The notes under the pieces: model-generated
The model's input: only the letters and a program-made list of their open reading frames with translations
Told to the model about the DNA's origin: nothing
Databases searched by the model: none
Shown here: piece by piece, positions 37,025 to 45,489 of the stretch
Layout of the letters: each line of letters begins with the position of its first letter
Position numbering within the stretch: position 1 is the first letter of the stretch
Virus record (IMG/VR): IMGVR_UViG_3300034073_005389
Coordinates: 62,001 to 126,000 of that record
Length of the DNA stretch: 64,000 nt
Strand: one strand, 5' to 3'
DNA from: a virus
Made by a program: the position numbers and the translations under genes

Positions 37025-38206
37025 TTATAATTTTTTATTAATCTCTATCCATTCATTTTCCCAAATAAAAACAAAATTGTATCCATTAGATCTAAATATT
37101 TTTTCTTTTTCAATTGTTCTACTATATAATTCTTTAAATGTTTTTTTACAAGTTTTATTATAATCATCTAAATTATAAATTTTAGGATTTCCATGATAAT
37201 AATCTCCCCAAAACTCATAAATTGTATTCGTCTCAGGAACATATGCATCTACTAAATATCTTTTTCCATTAATATATATTTTATGTTGTCGATATTTTTC
37301 ATCTATCTTTAGATAATTCAGCCACTCTATCTCTACTTTAGATATTCTATGAGAACAATAAGGACAATCACTACCCTTACTCCTAGCCCTCATATTAATC
37401 GATGCACTCCAACTATGACCCCTATTCTTACATATCCACCAAACTTTGTACCTACTACCACTTCCCGCAGTATACTCCTCCGGTCTTTTAACGTTTTTAC
37501 TATAATCCCATTCTACACATATCTCAGGATGAGTTACCAATAAATTATTCCTACTGTTTACACGCTTCCCAGCACAAAATGGACATCCTGTCTTACCATC
37601 TTTATAACTATTAACTACTCGATAAATTCTAGAATTAAAAACCTCATCACATTTTTTACATCTCCACTTCCCAATTTTAGCACTATAACTGCTTACCTGA
37701 TAAGCAAAAGGATGTAATAAATATCTAGATAACTCCGGATAATTTGACTCTAAACTATTTATCAAACTTACTTTTTTACTAGTACAATATGGACACCCTA
37801 TCTTATAAATAGTGCGGTTACATATTTTTTGATTAAAAAATAAATTGCACTTAGAACACTTCCACTCTACAACCTTGTCACTACCATAATTTAATAAATT
37901 ATAATCTTCTATGTTATTCTTTGACCACTCTAATATTAAATCAGGAGAATGCTGCGCTAAACTAGTTTTTAACTTAGCACTCCTAACTTGATTGGCAGGA
38001 TAATGCCTACATATCTTGGATTCATGAGATTTACGACGAAACCAATCCTTTAAAGAAATATAATACTCCTTCCCATTACATCGATTGCAATTAAAATAAT
38101 ATTTAATTTTTGAATATAATGTAATATTATCAGGAATAGGTCCGTTTTTAATAACATCCCACTCCAACTCCAATAAAGGATATTTAGCTAATAACTCACT
38201 TTTCAT
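37025..38206 (-). CDS. Zinc-ribbon repeat nuclease of the EDxHD (Vsr-like) homing type
   Basis: The 393-residue protein contains four or five tandem zinc-ribbon repeats (WKCSKCNLFF...CPYCTSKK, WRCKKCDEVF...CPFCAGKR, WWICKNRGHSW...CPYCSHR), each of about 70 residues. The C-terminal ~110 residues are a Vsr/EDxHD-like nuclease domain, with Glu in KVEIEWLNYL, Asp in YLVDAYVPETNT and FWGDYYHGNP carrying the conserved Asp/His. Such proteins (I-Bth0305I type) are homing endonucleases. It starts inside the last codons of the LAGLIDADG-methyltransferase gene (11-base overlap), so the two are probably coupled and act as a unit. Confidence 0.8.
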   Translation of the reverse strand: MKSELLAKYPLLELEWDVIKNGPIPDNITLYSKIKYYFNCNRCNGKEYYISLKDWFRRKSHESKICRHYPANQVRSAKLKTSLAQHSPDLILEWSKNNIEDYNLLNYGSDKVVEWKCSKCNLFFNQKICNRTIYKIGCPYCTSKKVSLINSLESNYPELSRYLLHPFAYQVSSYSAKIGKWRCKKCDEVFNSRIYRVVNSYKDGKTGCPFCAGKRVNSRNNLLVTHPEICVEWDYSKNVKRPEEYTAGSGSRYKVWWICKNRGHSWSASINMRARSKGSDCPYCSHRISKVEIEWLNYLKIDEKYRQHKIYINGKRYLVDAYVPETNTIYEFWGDYYHGNPKIYNLDDYNKTCKKTFKELYSRTIEKEKIFRSNGYNFVFIWENEWIEINKKL

Positions 38207-40340
38207 TTTTAAATATATAAACTAATTCACTCTTGGTGACCCCAGCCGTCTTAGTCAAATGCGACCTAACAGTCCTTAGGCTCACTTCTTCTACCACATT
38301 TCCAAATACCTCTGCCGCCATATTTACCATTCTAGGATAATTCTTCACGTTCAATCCAAAGTATTTCCCAGCTTTTAACATATATTTCGCATTCTCTAAG
38401 GTATTCTTCCAATATACATTGTAAAAATAATCCTCTCCCTTACTATACGCTTGACGATTATCTAAACAATAGACCTCTTGGGAATAATATGGTGGCGAAC
38501 TAAATACAAAATCTACACTATTCTCCCCTAACTTTACATTCTCCGATCCATCATTAATCAATGTCACATTCTCTAAACCTAATCCATCTTTCATCACTTC
38601 TAACTCATCTGTGGTCCATGGATCAACTCCAATATACTTTCTTCCACAACTAGCTGCCCCTAACATTCTACCTCCCCAACCAGCCGAGTAATCAAATACT
38701 GTCTCTCCCTTTCCGCTGTATTTCATATACAGGTATTTTGCAATTCCTGGCTTAAAAATAGAAATGCTAGGAACTACTCTAGATGATCTCATTCCCTGAA
38801 TTAACATCCTAAATGAAATATTAAATGTCTCTGTATTGTTAGGATCCTTCCAATCTAATCCTAACCTATTTTGAATAAGTTTGCGTAACTTATCATCATT
38901 ATTAAATATGTCTTTCATAGTAGGTTGCTTGTATTCTGTAGCATCATAAAACTTATGACAATAATATTTGCAAATATCTGTAGCCAATGAATCATTGTTA
39001 AATAACTCATTTACCGATAAATCAGGAGCATACTCTACTAGTTCTTTCCAACTTTTCTTTACTTCTGATAAATTATTTGGATACTGCCAGCCCAATGCCC
39101 TAAAGTGCTGAAATAATGGCTCAATTAATTCAAATCGCTCATCTCTGCTCAATGTCTTAACATAACTAGCTGTCAACAATTTTCCATTTATTTCTACAAT
39201 TTTATCGTAGTTAGTTCTATTATTGTTAGTGGTGCTTTTAATAGGATGATATTTATTATCACTGACTATTTTAGATACTGTTCTAGGATGTACTTGATGT
39301 TGTTTAGCTACTTCAACCAATTTAGCTCCATCCTCTACTTTATTAAGTATACTAATTTTAGCATCTTCTGATACTTTGTATTCTGTTCTAGAGAATCTAC
39401 GATTACCTTGTTGCTCTGCTAACTCTAGCATTCTTGTATATTTACGATCTAATCTAGTACTTTCTGTAGAGTCTTGGTATAGCCAAGTAGCTAATTTTAG
39501 TACTTTCTCATTGCCATTAGACTCTAATTCATAAGTATTATTGCCTGTTTTAGAAATACAACTTAAATTAACAATTAAATCTAATTCTTTTAAGATGATA
39601 CGTTGAATGGCTTCTCCACATTCTTTGGTGGTAGCTAAAGACCATTTCCATTCATTGTTGGAGCGATGTGCTAAACTACCATCTCCATCAAACATACCTC
39701 TTATAAATGGAACTGTAAATTGATTATCTAGCCATTGGGGATAGGTGATAATAAAGCTTTTGGCTCTAGGAACGCCCAAAGTTTTCATTTTTTCACATAA
39801 ATGTTTGCTGTATAGTCTAATACAACAAGTAGGATATTTTTTATCATTTAAATCAGATAAATATCTTTTTACTTTAGAATTTGGCAACCCAACAAAATTT
39901 GATAATTTAATTAAATGATTATAATCTTCGTCTTTTAAAGTAACACTAAAAGTACTTGTAATATCAGAATTATACGCATCTGCATAAAAAAAGCCTAACC
40001 AGTATGCTTTTTCTTGCGTATCAATAATGTCAAAAATATTCTCATTAAATTGAGTAAATCTGTGAGAAGAAGACTTGTCTCTCAATGCTCCCTTTTGATC
40101 TACCCATTTTTGAACTCGTCTTTTGTCAATATTGTATTTCATACCAAGAGATTTGGCGCTTACTCCTTGTTGATAAAGATCAACAATAAAAGGTATTTTA
40201 TCTTCAGTAAATTCCTCTCTAACTAAACAATAATTATTATCTTTAATTATTTGTTTTACTTCTTTTTCTTCCATATTTAATAATATAGAAATTCTTTTTG
40301 CCGCCAATCCATTCTCTGCCATCTCTTTTATTGTATTCAT
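38196..40340 (-). CDS. LAGLIDADG endonuclease fused to a DNA methyltransferase
   Basis: The 714-residue protein has an N-terminal helix-turn-helix region (residues ~1-85), a LAGLIDADG domain with two motifs (YWLGFFYADAYNS at ~113-125, FIRGMFDGDGSL at ~212-223), a second helix-turn-helix (~325-365), and a full methyltransferase from ~385. The methyltransferase keeps motif I (FDYSAGWGGRMLGA, ~549-562) and motif IV (SSPPYYSQE, ~614-622), an SPPY variant of the amino-methyltransferase DPPY. No splicing motifs of an intein are present. The architecture suggests one protein that can both cut and modify DNA; it is coupled to the downstream nuclease. Function beyond domain identity is inferred. Confidence 0.8.
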   Translation of the reverse strand: MNTIKEMAENGLAAKRISILLNMEEKEVKQIIKDNNYCLVREEFTEDKIPFIVDLYQQGVSAKSLGMKYNIDKRRVQKWVDQKGALRDKSSSHRFTQFNENIFDIIDTQEKAYWLGFFYADAYNSDITSTFSVTLKDEDYNHLIKLSNFVGLPNSKVKRYLSDLNDKKYPTCCIRLYSKHLCEKMKTLGVPRAKSFIITYPQWLDNQFTVPFIRGMFDGDGSLAHRSNNEWKWSLATTKECGEAIQRIILKELDLIVNLSCISKTGNNTYELESNGNEKVLKLATWLYQDSTESTRLDRKYTRMLELAEQQGNRRFSRTEYKVSEDAKISILNKVEDGAKLVEVAKQHQVHPRTVSKIVSDNKYHPIKSTTNNNRTNYDKIVEINGKLLTASYVKTLSRDERFELIEPLFQHFRALGWQYPNNLSEVKKSWKELVEYAPDLSVNELFNNDSLATDICKYYCHKFYDATEYKQPTMKDIFNNDDKLRKLIQNRLGLDWKDPNNTETFNISFRMLIQGMRSSRVVPSISIFKPGIAKYLYMKYSGKGETVFDYSAGWGGRMLGAASCGRKYIGVDPWTTDELEVMKDGLGLENVTLINDGSENVKLGENSVDFVFSSPPYYSQEVYCLDNRQAYSKGEDYFYNVYWKNTLENAKYMLKAGKYFGLNVKNYPRMVNMAAEVFGNVVEEVSLRTVRSHLTKTAGVTKSELVYIFKNEK

Positions 40341-40388
40341 ATTTTATAACCTTTGTAACAGTGAGTCCATCTCTAATATAGAGATATA

Positions 40389-40967
40389 TCACATATTGTC
40401 AAGGTTCATTTTTAATTTTATATTTAAATATATTTTTTCTATAAAATTTATAAATTGATCATGGCTCATGGTTCTTTTGCACATATTACATGTTTTGCAG
40501 CAAACAACTACATTATCGATGGTATGAGGTTTAAATTGATTTATTCTATCTAGACCATTATAAATAAAGAATCCATTTTCTTTTGCATCTTTAGATCTTC
40601 GCGCGTCATAAAAAGATTCATTATATTTACCATTGGGTTCACTATTGCAATAATAACAATTTAAAGAAGATAATGTTAAAAACATTTCAAAAGAAATATC
40701 TCCATCTGAATATCTATTTTTATATATTTTTCTAGCAGAAGCTTCTTGTGGAGAATATTTTTTCCTAGCTTGTGTCATTTTTTTAATTCTATTTTTTCTT
40801 TGCTCTATATTTAAACATCCACAAGATTTAACTCTACCAGATCTTAATTTGTTAGTTGTTACTATTTTGTTTGTACCACAATCACATCGACAAAGCCACT
40901 TTGATTTAGCTTCTTCTATTACTTCTAATCTAGTAAATTTTATTCCAATAAGATTAATTTTTTTCAT
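40389..40967 (-). CDS. HNH homing endonuclease downstream of the capsid gene
   Basis: The 192-residue protein has an N-terminal DNA-binding zinc motif (WLCRCDCGTNKIVTTNKLRS, then KSCGCLN) and a C-terminal HNH core (NCYYCNSEPNG, FFIYNGLDRINQ, VVVCCKTCNMCKRTM). It is a single-domain relative of the double-HNH protein at 43509-44678. The two flank the capsid gene. Sequence matching CAAGGTTCAT occurs inside its 3' end (40397) and again upstream of its start (41047), forming imperfect direct repeats around the gene. Confidence 0.85.
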   Translation of the reverse strand: MKKINLIGIKFTRLEVIEEAKSKWLCRCDCGTNKIVTTNKLRSGRVKSCGCLNIEQRKNRIKKMTQARKKYSPQEASARKIYKNRYSDGDISFEMFLTLSSLNCYYCNSEPNGKYNESFYDARRSKDAKENGFFIYNGLDRINQFKPHTIDNVVVCCKTCNMCKRTMSHDQFINFIEKIYLNIKLKMNLDNM

Positions 40968-41090
40968 ATTATTATAATATACCAGTACTCAAAACAAAAT
41001 AAATTTAAAATTTTAACAAAATACTGTCTTGGCTCACATAAAATGCTGACAAGGTTCATGTATAAAAATACATGTTGTACAGGTAAAATA

Positions 41091-41120
41091 AAAAGAGCTG
41101 CGATTGCTCGCAGCTCTTTT
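41091..41120 (-). terminator. Strong terminator after the major capsid gene
   Basis: A 13-pair stem (AAAAGAGCTGCGA with TCGCAGCTCTTTT, loop TTGC) lies 26 bases after the capsid stop, followed on the minus strand by TTTTATTTTACC. This is the strongest hairpin in the window and suits a highly expressed gene. Confidence 0.9.
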
Positions 41121-41145
41121 ACAAGCTTTTTAAGCTGTTTTAGTA

Positions 41146-41879
41146 TCAGGCGCCGATTACTACTGACTTGCGACCAGCAGCAACACCACGAGGATTGACG
41201 ATACCGATACCGATGATTTCGCTAACTACCCATCCTAATTTAAGCTGTTTTGGTTCGTCAGCAGGAAGTACTTCGATGTCTTGGCGCACGGGCATGACAC
41301 CGACGAATTCAGGATCAGCACAACCATAGATAGTGCCTGGGGGAACGATCTTTGATACCATGATATCGGTGCCCCAGATATGAGCGTAGAGACCGGTTTG
41401 TAGTACTTCACGCATGGTGACGGGATCGAAATCACCGCCGCCTACGCCTTGACCACCACCTGAACCCCACTTGAGGATATCGGTAAATTCATTGATGTTC
41501 ATGAAGTATTTGGTGGTTACGAGGTCCCAGCGATCAATTTGTTGTTTGATTTCTACTAAGTCTCTCTTGAGTAGACCAGCGTCAGCAATATCTGTTACGG
41601 TGTTTTCTACTGAAGCGGCGGCATCGAGGGCGGCGAAGACGTTGGCATCTTCTTGAGCCATGATTTCTTGACGAGCCTTCTGGACTGCACGGTCGATGAC
41701 GTTGAAGCGGCGACGCTTAACTTCAGCGATACGTACTGTGGGGTTGGCGTAGATTTCGAATTCAGGAACTACAACGCGATCACCGAATACGCGGCTTTCA
41801 GGACCGGTACCGTTGCTGCTGATTACTACAGCGGCAACATCGATATCACGATCATAGGTGGGCATGGTGCCTTGGGGTA
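41146..41879 (-). CDS. Major capsid protein, exon 2
   Basis: The second exon begins with TACCCC and joins exon 1 to read DPLPQGTMPTYDRDIDVAAV, restoring an unbroken 337-residue capsid protein. It encodes the main HK97-type shell part: FEIYANPTVRIAEVKRRRFN, AVQKARQEIMAQEDANVFAA, WDLVTTKYFMNINEFTDILK, and a C-terminus of PVRQDIEVLPADEPKQLKLG. Codon use is more GC-rich than in neighbours, as expected for the most abundant virion protein. The apparent start at 41865 is an internal Met, not the true start. Confidence 0.85.
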
Positions 41880-43069
41880 CATAGGCAGTTGTTAAAATTA
41901 ACGTTAGTTAATTTGATAAGTCATTTCTGCTTATCTCTTCATATCTCTATGAAGGTCAGACTGTATCACCATCACTTTTTTGTGACGATTGGCATTCTAG
42001 TCGTTGAGGATTGTGGCATTAATTTATACTGCATACATTCTACGACATGGGGTCTAATGATGTCGCTGAGTTTTTGAGTATTTTCTTTATTTATATTTAT
42101 CTGAGAGTATTCTTTATTTTTATAAGTATATTTCATAACATTTGAATTAATGTCAAAACATCTTTTTAAATAATCTCTTAAAATATAATTTTCTTCTTCT
42201 GTAAAGCCCATTGTTGCTAACCTGGCATTAACACCAGATTTTAAATTTCCATCATCTTGAAACCAAACAGCTAAACAAAGCGGAGTCATATATATGTCTA
42301 AATTTTTTGGCACATGTTTAACTCTTGAAGAGTCATAAAACATATTTGCAAAATAATTTAAATCTTTATGACAAATTGTTGCGGTTTGTAGCATGGTAGA
42401 ATTACCTCTTTTATCTTCATACTCTCTATGAGTATTGATAAAAGGATCTAACATAGCTATTTTCCAAAAAAAATATGGAGATTGTGCTTTACAGTGGCTG
42501 AAAGATAATTTAAAATTTCCATTAGGACTATCTTTATGTAAACAACCATCTCCTAACAGTGTACCAACAATAATTTGTTTTTGTATACTATTAATAGGCG
42601 TTTCTCTTAAGATATCATATTTTCTGGAAGATGAGACTGGTTCTCTATTATTTGCTTTTAATATCCTAGATATTGCGGGAGCAGATATCTCATACCAATT
42701 AGCAATATTTTTAATAGTTTCGCCATTATCAAATTTATTAACTATATCTTTTATTTGATCTTGAGTAAAATCAGAAACATATTTTTTTCTAAATTTTACT
42801 TTTTGATTTTTTAAAATTTGCCTTGTTTTTTCATAAGAAATATGAAGCTTTTCGGCAATTTCTTTAATAGTTAATCCAGATTCATAGAAATTAGAAATCT
42901 CTTTTTCCATTATGCCACTCTTTCCTGCTGATTGTCTATATCATCTTAATTCTGTTACTATAACTATTTTGAAATTAACTTCTGTGTATAATTTATAGAG
43001 TGTTATAGTGATTAAGCTTTTAGAGTTTCCAGCATATAGCCAATTTTTAGATCCACTACCCTCAGTTTA
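41880..43069 (-). other. Group I intron in the major capsid gene
   Basis: The 1190-nt intron interrupts the capsid frame after DPL. The 5' exon end GATCCAT pairs with GTGGATC in the intron (P1, with the terminal U-G pair), and GGGTA just before it pairs with TACCC at the start of exon 2 (P10). Other core parts are visible: GCTGGAAACTCT with AGACAATCAGCAGG (P4/P6 side, P-Q), and CCTCAACGACTAG (R) with ACAGTCTGA (S). The intron ends in G. Together these show a group IA-like intron. It carries a LAGLIDADG gene whose 3' end overlaps the R element. Confidence 0.9.
41972..42910 (-). CDS. Intron-encoded LAGLIDADG homing endonuclease
   Basis: The 312-residue protein has two helix-turn-helix segments at the N-terminus (LTIKEIAEKLHISYEKTRQI and ETIKNIANWYEISAPAISRI), then two LAGLIDADG motifs (IVGTLLGDGCLHK and LAVWFQDDGNLKS). 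It is inside the capsid-gene intron, beginning just after the P4-P6 strand and ending across the R element, so its last codons are also ribozyme structure. It should cut intron-less capsid genes at the exon junction and so spread the intron. Confidence 0.9.
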   Translation of the reverse strand: MEKEISNFYESGLTIKEIAEKLHISYEKTRQILKNQKVKFRKKYVSDFTQDQIKDIVNKFDNGETIKNIANWYEISAPAISRILKANNREPVSSSRKYDILRETPINSIQKQIIVGTLLGDGCLHKDSPNGNFKLSFSHCKAQSPYFFWKIAMLDPFINTHREYEDKRGNSTMLQTATICHKDLNYFANMFYDSSRVKHVPKNLDIYMTPLCLAVWFQDDGNLKSGVNARLATMGFTEEENYILRDYLKRCFDINSNVMKYTYKNKEYSQININKENTQKLSDIIRPHVVECMQYKLMPQSSTTRMPIVTKK

Positions 43070-43349
43070 ATGGATCGACTACAAGGGCGCGACGTGCAAT
43101 TCCATGATAGTCTAAGTTTCTGCGGATAGGATTGGCCATTGCTTGAGCCAAAGCAATTTTGCCGTCTTGTGTCTGGATGGCGCGAGAAATTAATTCGTCG
43201 CGTTTTTCATCTGACAATGAGGGTTGACCAGCTAATCCCATGTTTGAGGGGGTGTTTTCTTCTAAAATACTAGCGTATTTTACTAATGTATGAAGCGCAT
43301 CCTTTAGCGATGATGCGTTCATTTCGCCTTTGCTATTGAACATATTCAT
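43070..43349 (-). CDS. Major capsid protein, exon 1
   Basis: The start is the ATG at 43349 (MNMFNSKGEMNASS), preceded by GGAGATCTCGA; an upstream in-frame Met has no ribosome site. The exon encodes the N-terminal, helical part (LKDALHTLVKYASILEENTP, RRNLDYHGIARRALVVDPL). Reading through the 5' splice site gives Asn and a stop, so the unspliced message yields only a 94-residue fragment. The 5' leader (43350-43450) holds a small CATGCA-TGCATG hairpin and a TATAAGTA box. Confidence 0.85.
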
Positions 43350-43508
43350 TCGAGATCTCCGAGTTGTAAAAGAATTGTTTGCCAGCATTCGCCAGCTGAC
43401 ATGCAAAAATGCATGTTCTTATATCTAATAATTTAATATTACTTATATTAATTTCTATTATAAAAATGCATATTACGATATATGCTTGACAGCATCTTTG
43501 AGGAAATA

Positions 43509-44678
43509 ATGAATAATAAAGATCTTATTGGGATAAAATTTAATAAATTAACAGTACAGTCTAAAGCAGAGAGTATACTTGGAGGAAAGAAAGTAAAAAG
43601 ATATTGGACAGCATATAATTGTAATTGTGAATGTGGGAATAAAATTATTGTAAAAACAGCTCATTTATTAAGAGGGCAAGTTAAATCATGTGGCTGTATA
43701 AATAAGAATGGTAGGTCTATTAAGCCTGGAGATAAATACAATAAATTAACTGCCTTAACATATAAAAAAGGAAGTAAATGGTTATGTCAATGTGATTGTG
43801 GAGAAATAGTAGAAATTAATACAGAAAGTATAATTAATGGCAATACAAAATCTTGTGGATGTTTAAAGTCTGAAATATCTTCTAAAAATTCTAATAAGTT
43901 AATAGAAGGTAGGAGAAAAAATGATCCTAGAATAGCTTCAGCTAGAAGAATTTGGCAAAGTTATTGTTACAATGACAAGATGTGCGAGATAGATTTTGAA
44001 AATTTTTATAAATTATCTCAACAAGATTGTTATTATTGTGGATTGAAGCCCAATAGAGAGTACAATTATTTTTTAACTAAATCATCTAATAGTTCTGAGA
44101 AGGCTAAAAAAGAAGGATTATTTATTTATAATGGGTTAGACAGAATAGATAGTAATAAATATCATACAATAGAAAATGTAGTATCATGTTGCAATGATTG
44201 TAATAGATGTAAGAATAATAGACCGGTTAATGATTTTTTAATTTGGATACAGAATATAAAAGAGAATAATAATAAAATAATAATTAGTAGTAGAGAAATA
44301 CCTAAAGGATCATTAGGAACATCGATTAAATGTATATTTTATAATTACAAGAAAGATACAGATTTAAAGATTGAGGAGTTTTATAATATTTCGCAGATGA
44401 ATTGTTATTATTGTGGATCATTACCGAACAATGTATTTAATAGGGCGAAGACAGATAAAAAAGCTTCTAAGAAAGCAAAGTTAGAAGGAGATTATATTTA
44501 TAATGGATTGGACAGGATTGATTCTAATTTAGGTCATGTTCGTGGGAATGTAGTACCATGTTGTAAGTATTGTAATTTTGGTAAGAGCAAATTAAGTATA
44601 GTTGAGTTTTATAATTGGGCTAATAGAGTTAAAAAGTATCAAAAAAAAGAGTCGGGAAAAAATCCCGACTCTTTATAG
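43509..44678 (+). CDS. Double-HNH homing endonuclease (plus strand)
   Basis: The ATG at 43509 follows GAGGAAAT and is preferred to an upstream ATG at 43482. The protein has two zinc-containing DNA-binding motifs at the N-terminus (CNCECGNK...SCGCIN and WLCQCDCGEI...SCGCLK), then two complete HNH domains: DCYYCGLKP with FIYNGLDRIDSNKYHTIENV, and NCYYCGSLP with YIYNGLDRIDSNLGHVRGNV. The duplication is unusual. It may bind and cut as an internal dimer. It lies opposite and adjacent to the capsid gene, and its last codons lie inside the terminator at 44646-44674. Confidence 0.85.
   Translation: MNNKDLIGIKFNKLTVQSKAESILGGKKVKRYWTAYNCNCECGNKIIVKTAHLLRGQVKSCGCINKNGRSIKPGDKYNKLTALTYKKGSKWLCQCDCGEIVEINTESIINGNTKSCGCLKSEISSKNSNKLIEGRRKNDPRIASARRIWQSYCYNDKMCEIDFENFYKLSQQDCYYCGLKPNREYNYFLTKSSNSSEKAKKEGLFIYNGLDRIDSNKYHTIENVVSCCNDCNRCKNNRPVNDFLIWIQNIKENNNKIIISSREIPKGSLGTSIKCIFYNYKKDTDLKIEEFYNISQMNCYYCGSLPNNVFNRAKTDKKASKKAKLEGDYIYNGLDRIDSNLGHVRGNVVPCCKYCNFGKSKLSIVEFYNWANRVKKYQKKESGKNPDSL
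44646..44674. terminator. Bidirectional terminator between HNH and decoration genes
   Basis: The stem AAAGAGTCGGGA pairs with TCCCGACTCTTT around a 5-base A-loop. It is placed to end the minus-strand 44700-45383 gene and also lies within the last ten codons of the plus-strand HNH gene. Confidence 0.8.
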
Positions 44679-44699
44679 AGTACGTAATGCTAGATACTA

Positions 44700-45383
44700 T
44701 CAGGGTCCAACGGGTGGGTTGAAATAGAAGGTAACGAAGGTAAATTGACGTGGTGAAGCGCCTAAGCCTGAGGGGCTGTTTAGAGCGCTGACGAGGTAGC
44801 TAGGAGTATTGACTAATGAGCCATTGGTCTCGAAGTCAATTAAAGTAGCTACTACTGGAGCGCCACCTACTGCAGCAGGTGAGCCTACTGGAGTTAATTG
44901 TCCTGTTGAGGTATAGGTAAGGGGAGCGCCAGCTGATAGACCTACGTTGGTGGGTTGTAGACCGGTAGCAACAGCGGTATCAACTGCATCAAGTGATACA
45001 GCGTATACGCCGGGTTGGTGCCAGCAGGTTACTTTGCCTGAACCTGTAGCGGTGTTTGGTCCTAATACAACGCCTGAGGTAACTTTACCAACTGTACCAC
45101 CTACTACTGAACCGAAGAGGGTGCCGTAACCAGCAATACCTTCGTCAGCTAACATAAGAGGACGTGAAGTTGAAAGAAGATCAAAAGTTACAACTGTGCG
45201 CTTAGCAGTGCCTGATGGATTGACGTAACCGTCAAATACGTCAGCTGCAGCTAAATCAGGTGAGCTTAGGTTTAATGAAACAAAAGTTACTACTTCGCCA
45301 CCGAGGTAGCTGTTGATTTGTGTATCGTAACCGTCGAATTGACCGAGTGGGTTACCAGCTTGATTTACTAGTTTAAGAGCCAT
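44700..45383 (-). CDS. Putative capsid decoration protein (227 aa)
   Basis: The protein is beta-rich, Gly/Val/Thr-rich and has almost no charged residues in its second half (LSAGAPLTYTSTGQLTPVGS, then FTFVTFYFNPPVGP). Its codon use is enriched in GC like the neighbouring capsid gene, which indicates high expression. It lies immediately upstream of the capsid gene, separated by the HNH gene, the usual place for head-decoration or head-stabilising proteins. Two DGY tripeptides (FDGYDTQ, VFDGYVN) occur near the N-terminus. The role is inferred. Confidence 0.55.
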   Translation of the reverse strand: MALKLVNQAGNPLGQFDGYDTQINSYLGGEVVTFVSLNLSSPDLAAADVFDGYVNPSGTAKRTVVTFDLLSTSRPLMLADEGIAGYGTLFGSVVGGTVGKVTSGVVLGPNTATGSGKVTCWHQPGVYAVSLDAVDTAVATGLQPTNVGLSAGAPLTYTSTGQLTPVGSPAAVGGAPVVATLIDFETNGSLVNTPSYLVSALNSPSGLGASPRQFTFVTFYFNPPVGP

Positions 45384-45489
45384 TGTGATTTCCTTTTTTT
45401 ATGCTACTATGAGCATGTCTTACATCTTAACTTACTTTTATACCTAATTAAGGTATAATCTTATAATTTATTATTAGTAGGTTAGTATA

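Noticed and set aside
38196-40340. Interpretation of the LAGLIDADG-methyltransferase as a methyltransferase with an intein
   Set aside because: There is no Cys/Ser at an intein start, no block B TxxH, and no C-terminal HN or SN before a nucleophile; the LAGLIDADG part is preceded by a helix-turn-helix, as in free-standing homing genes.
37025-40967. Classical restriction-modification system
   Set aside because: No type I, II or III restriction subunit is recognisable; nucleases are of homing types. Any protective role is only inferred.
41146-41865. Separate 239-residue capsid gene starting at 41865
   Set aside because: The conserved capsid sequence continues upstream through PQGT to the intron boundary, and P1/P10 pairings show it is exon 2.
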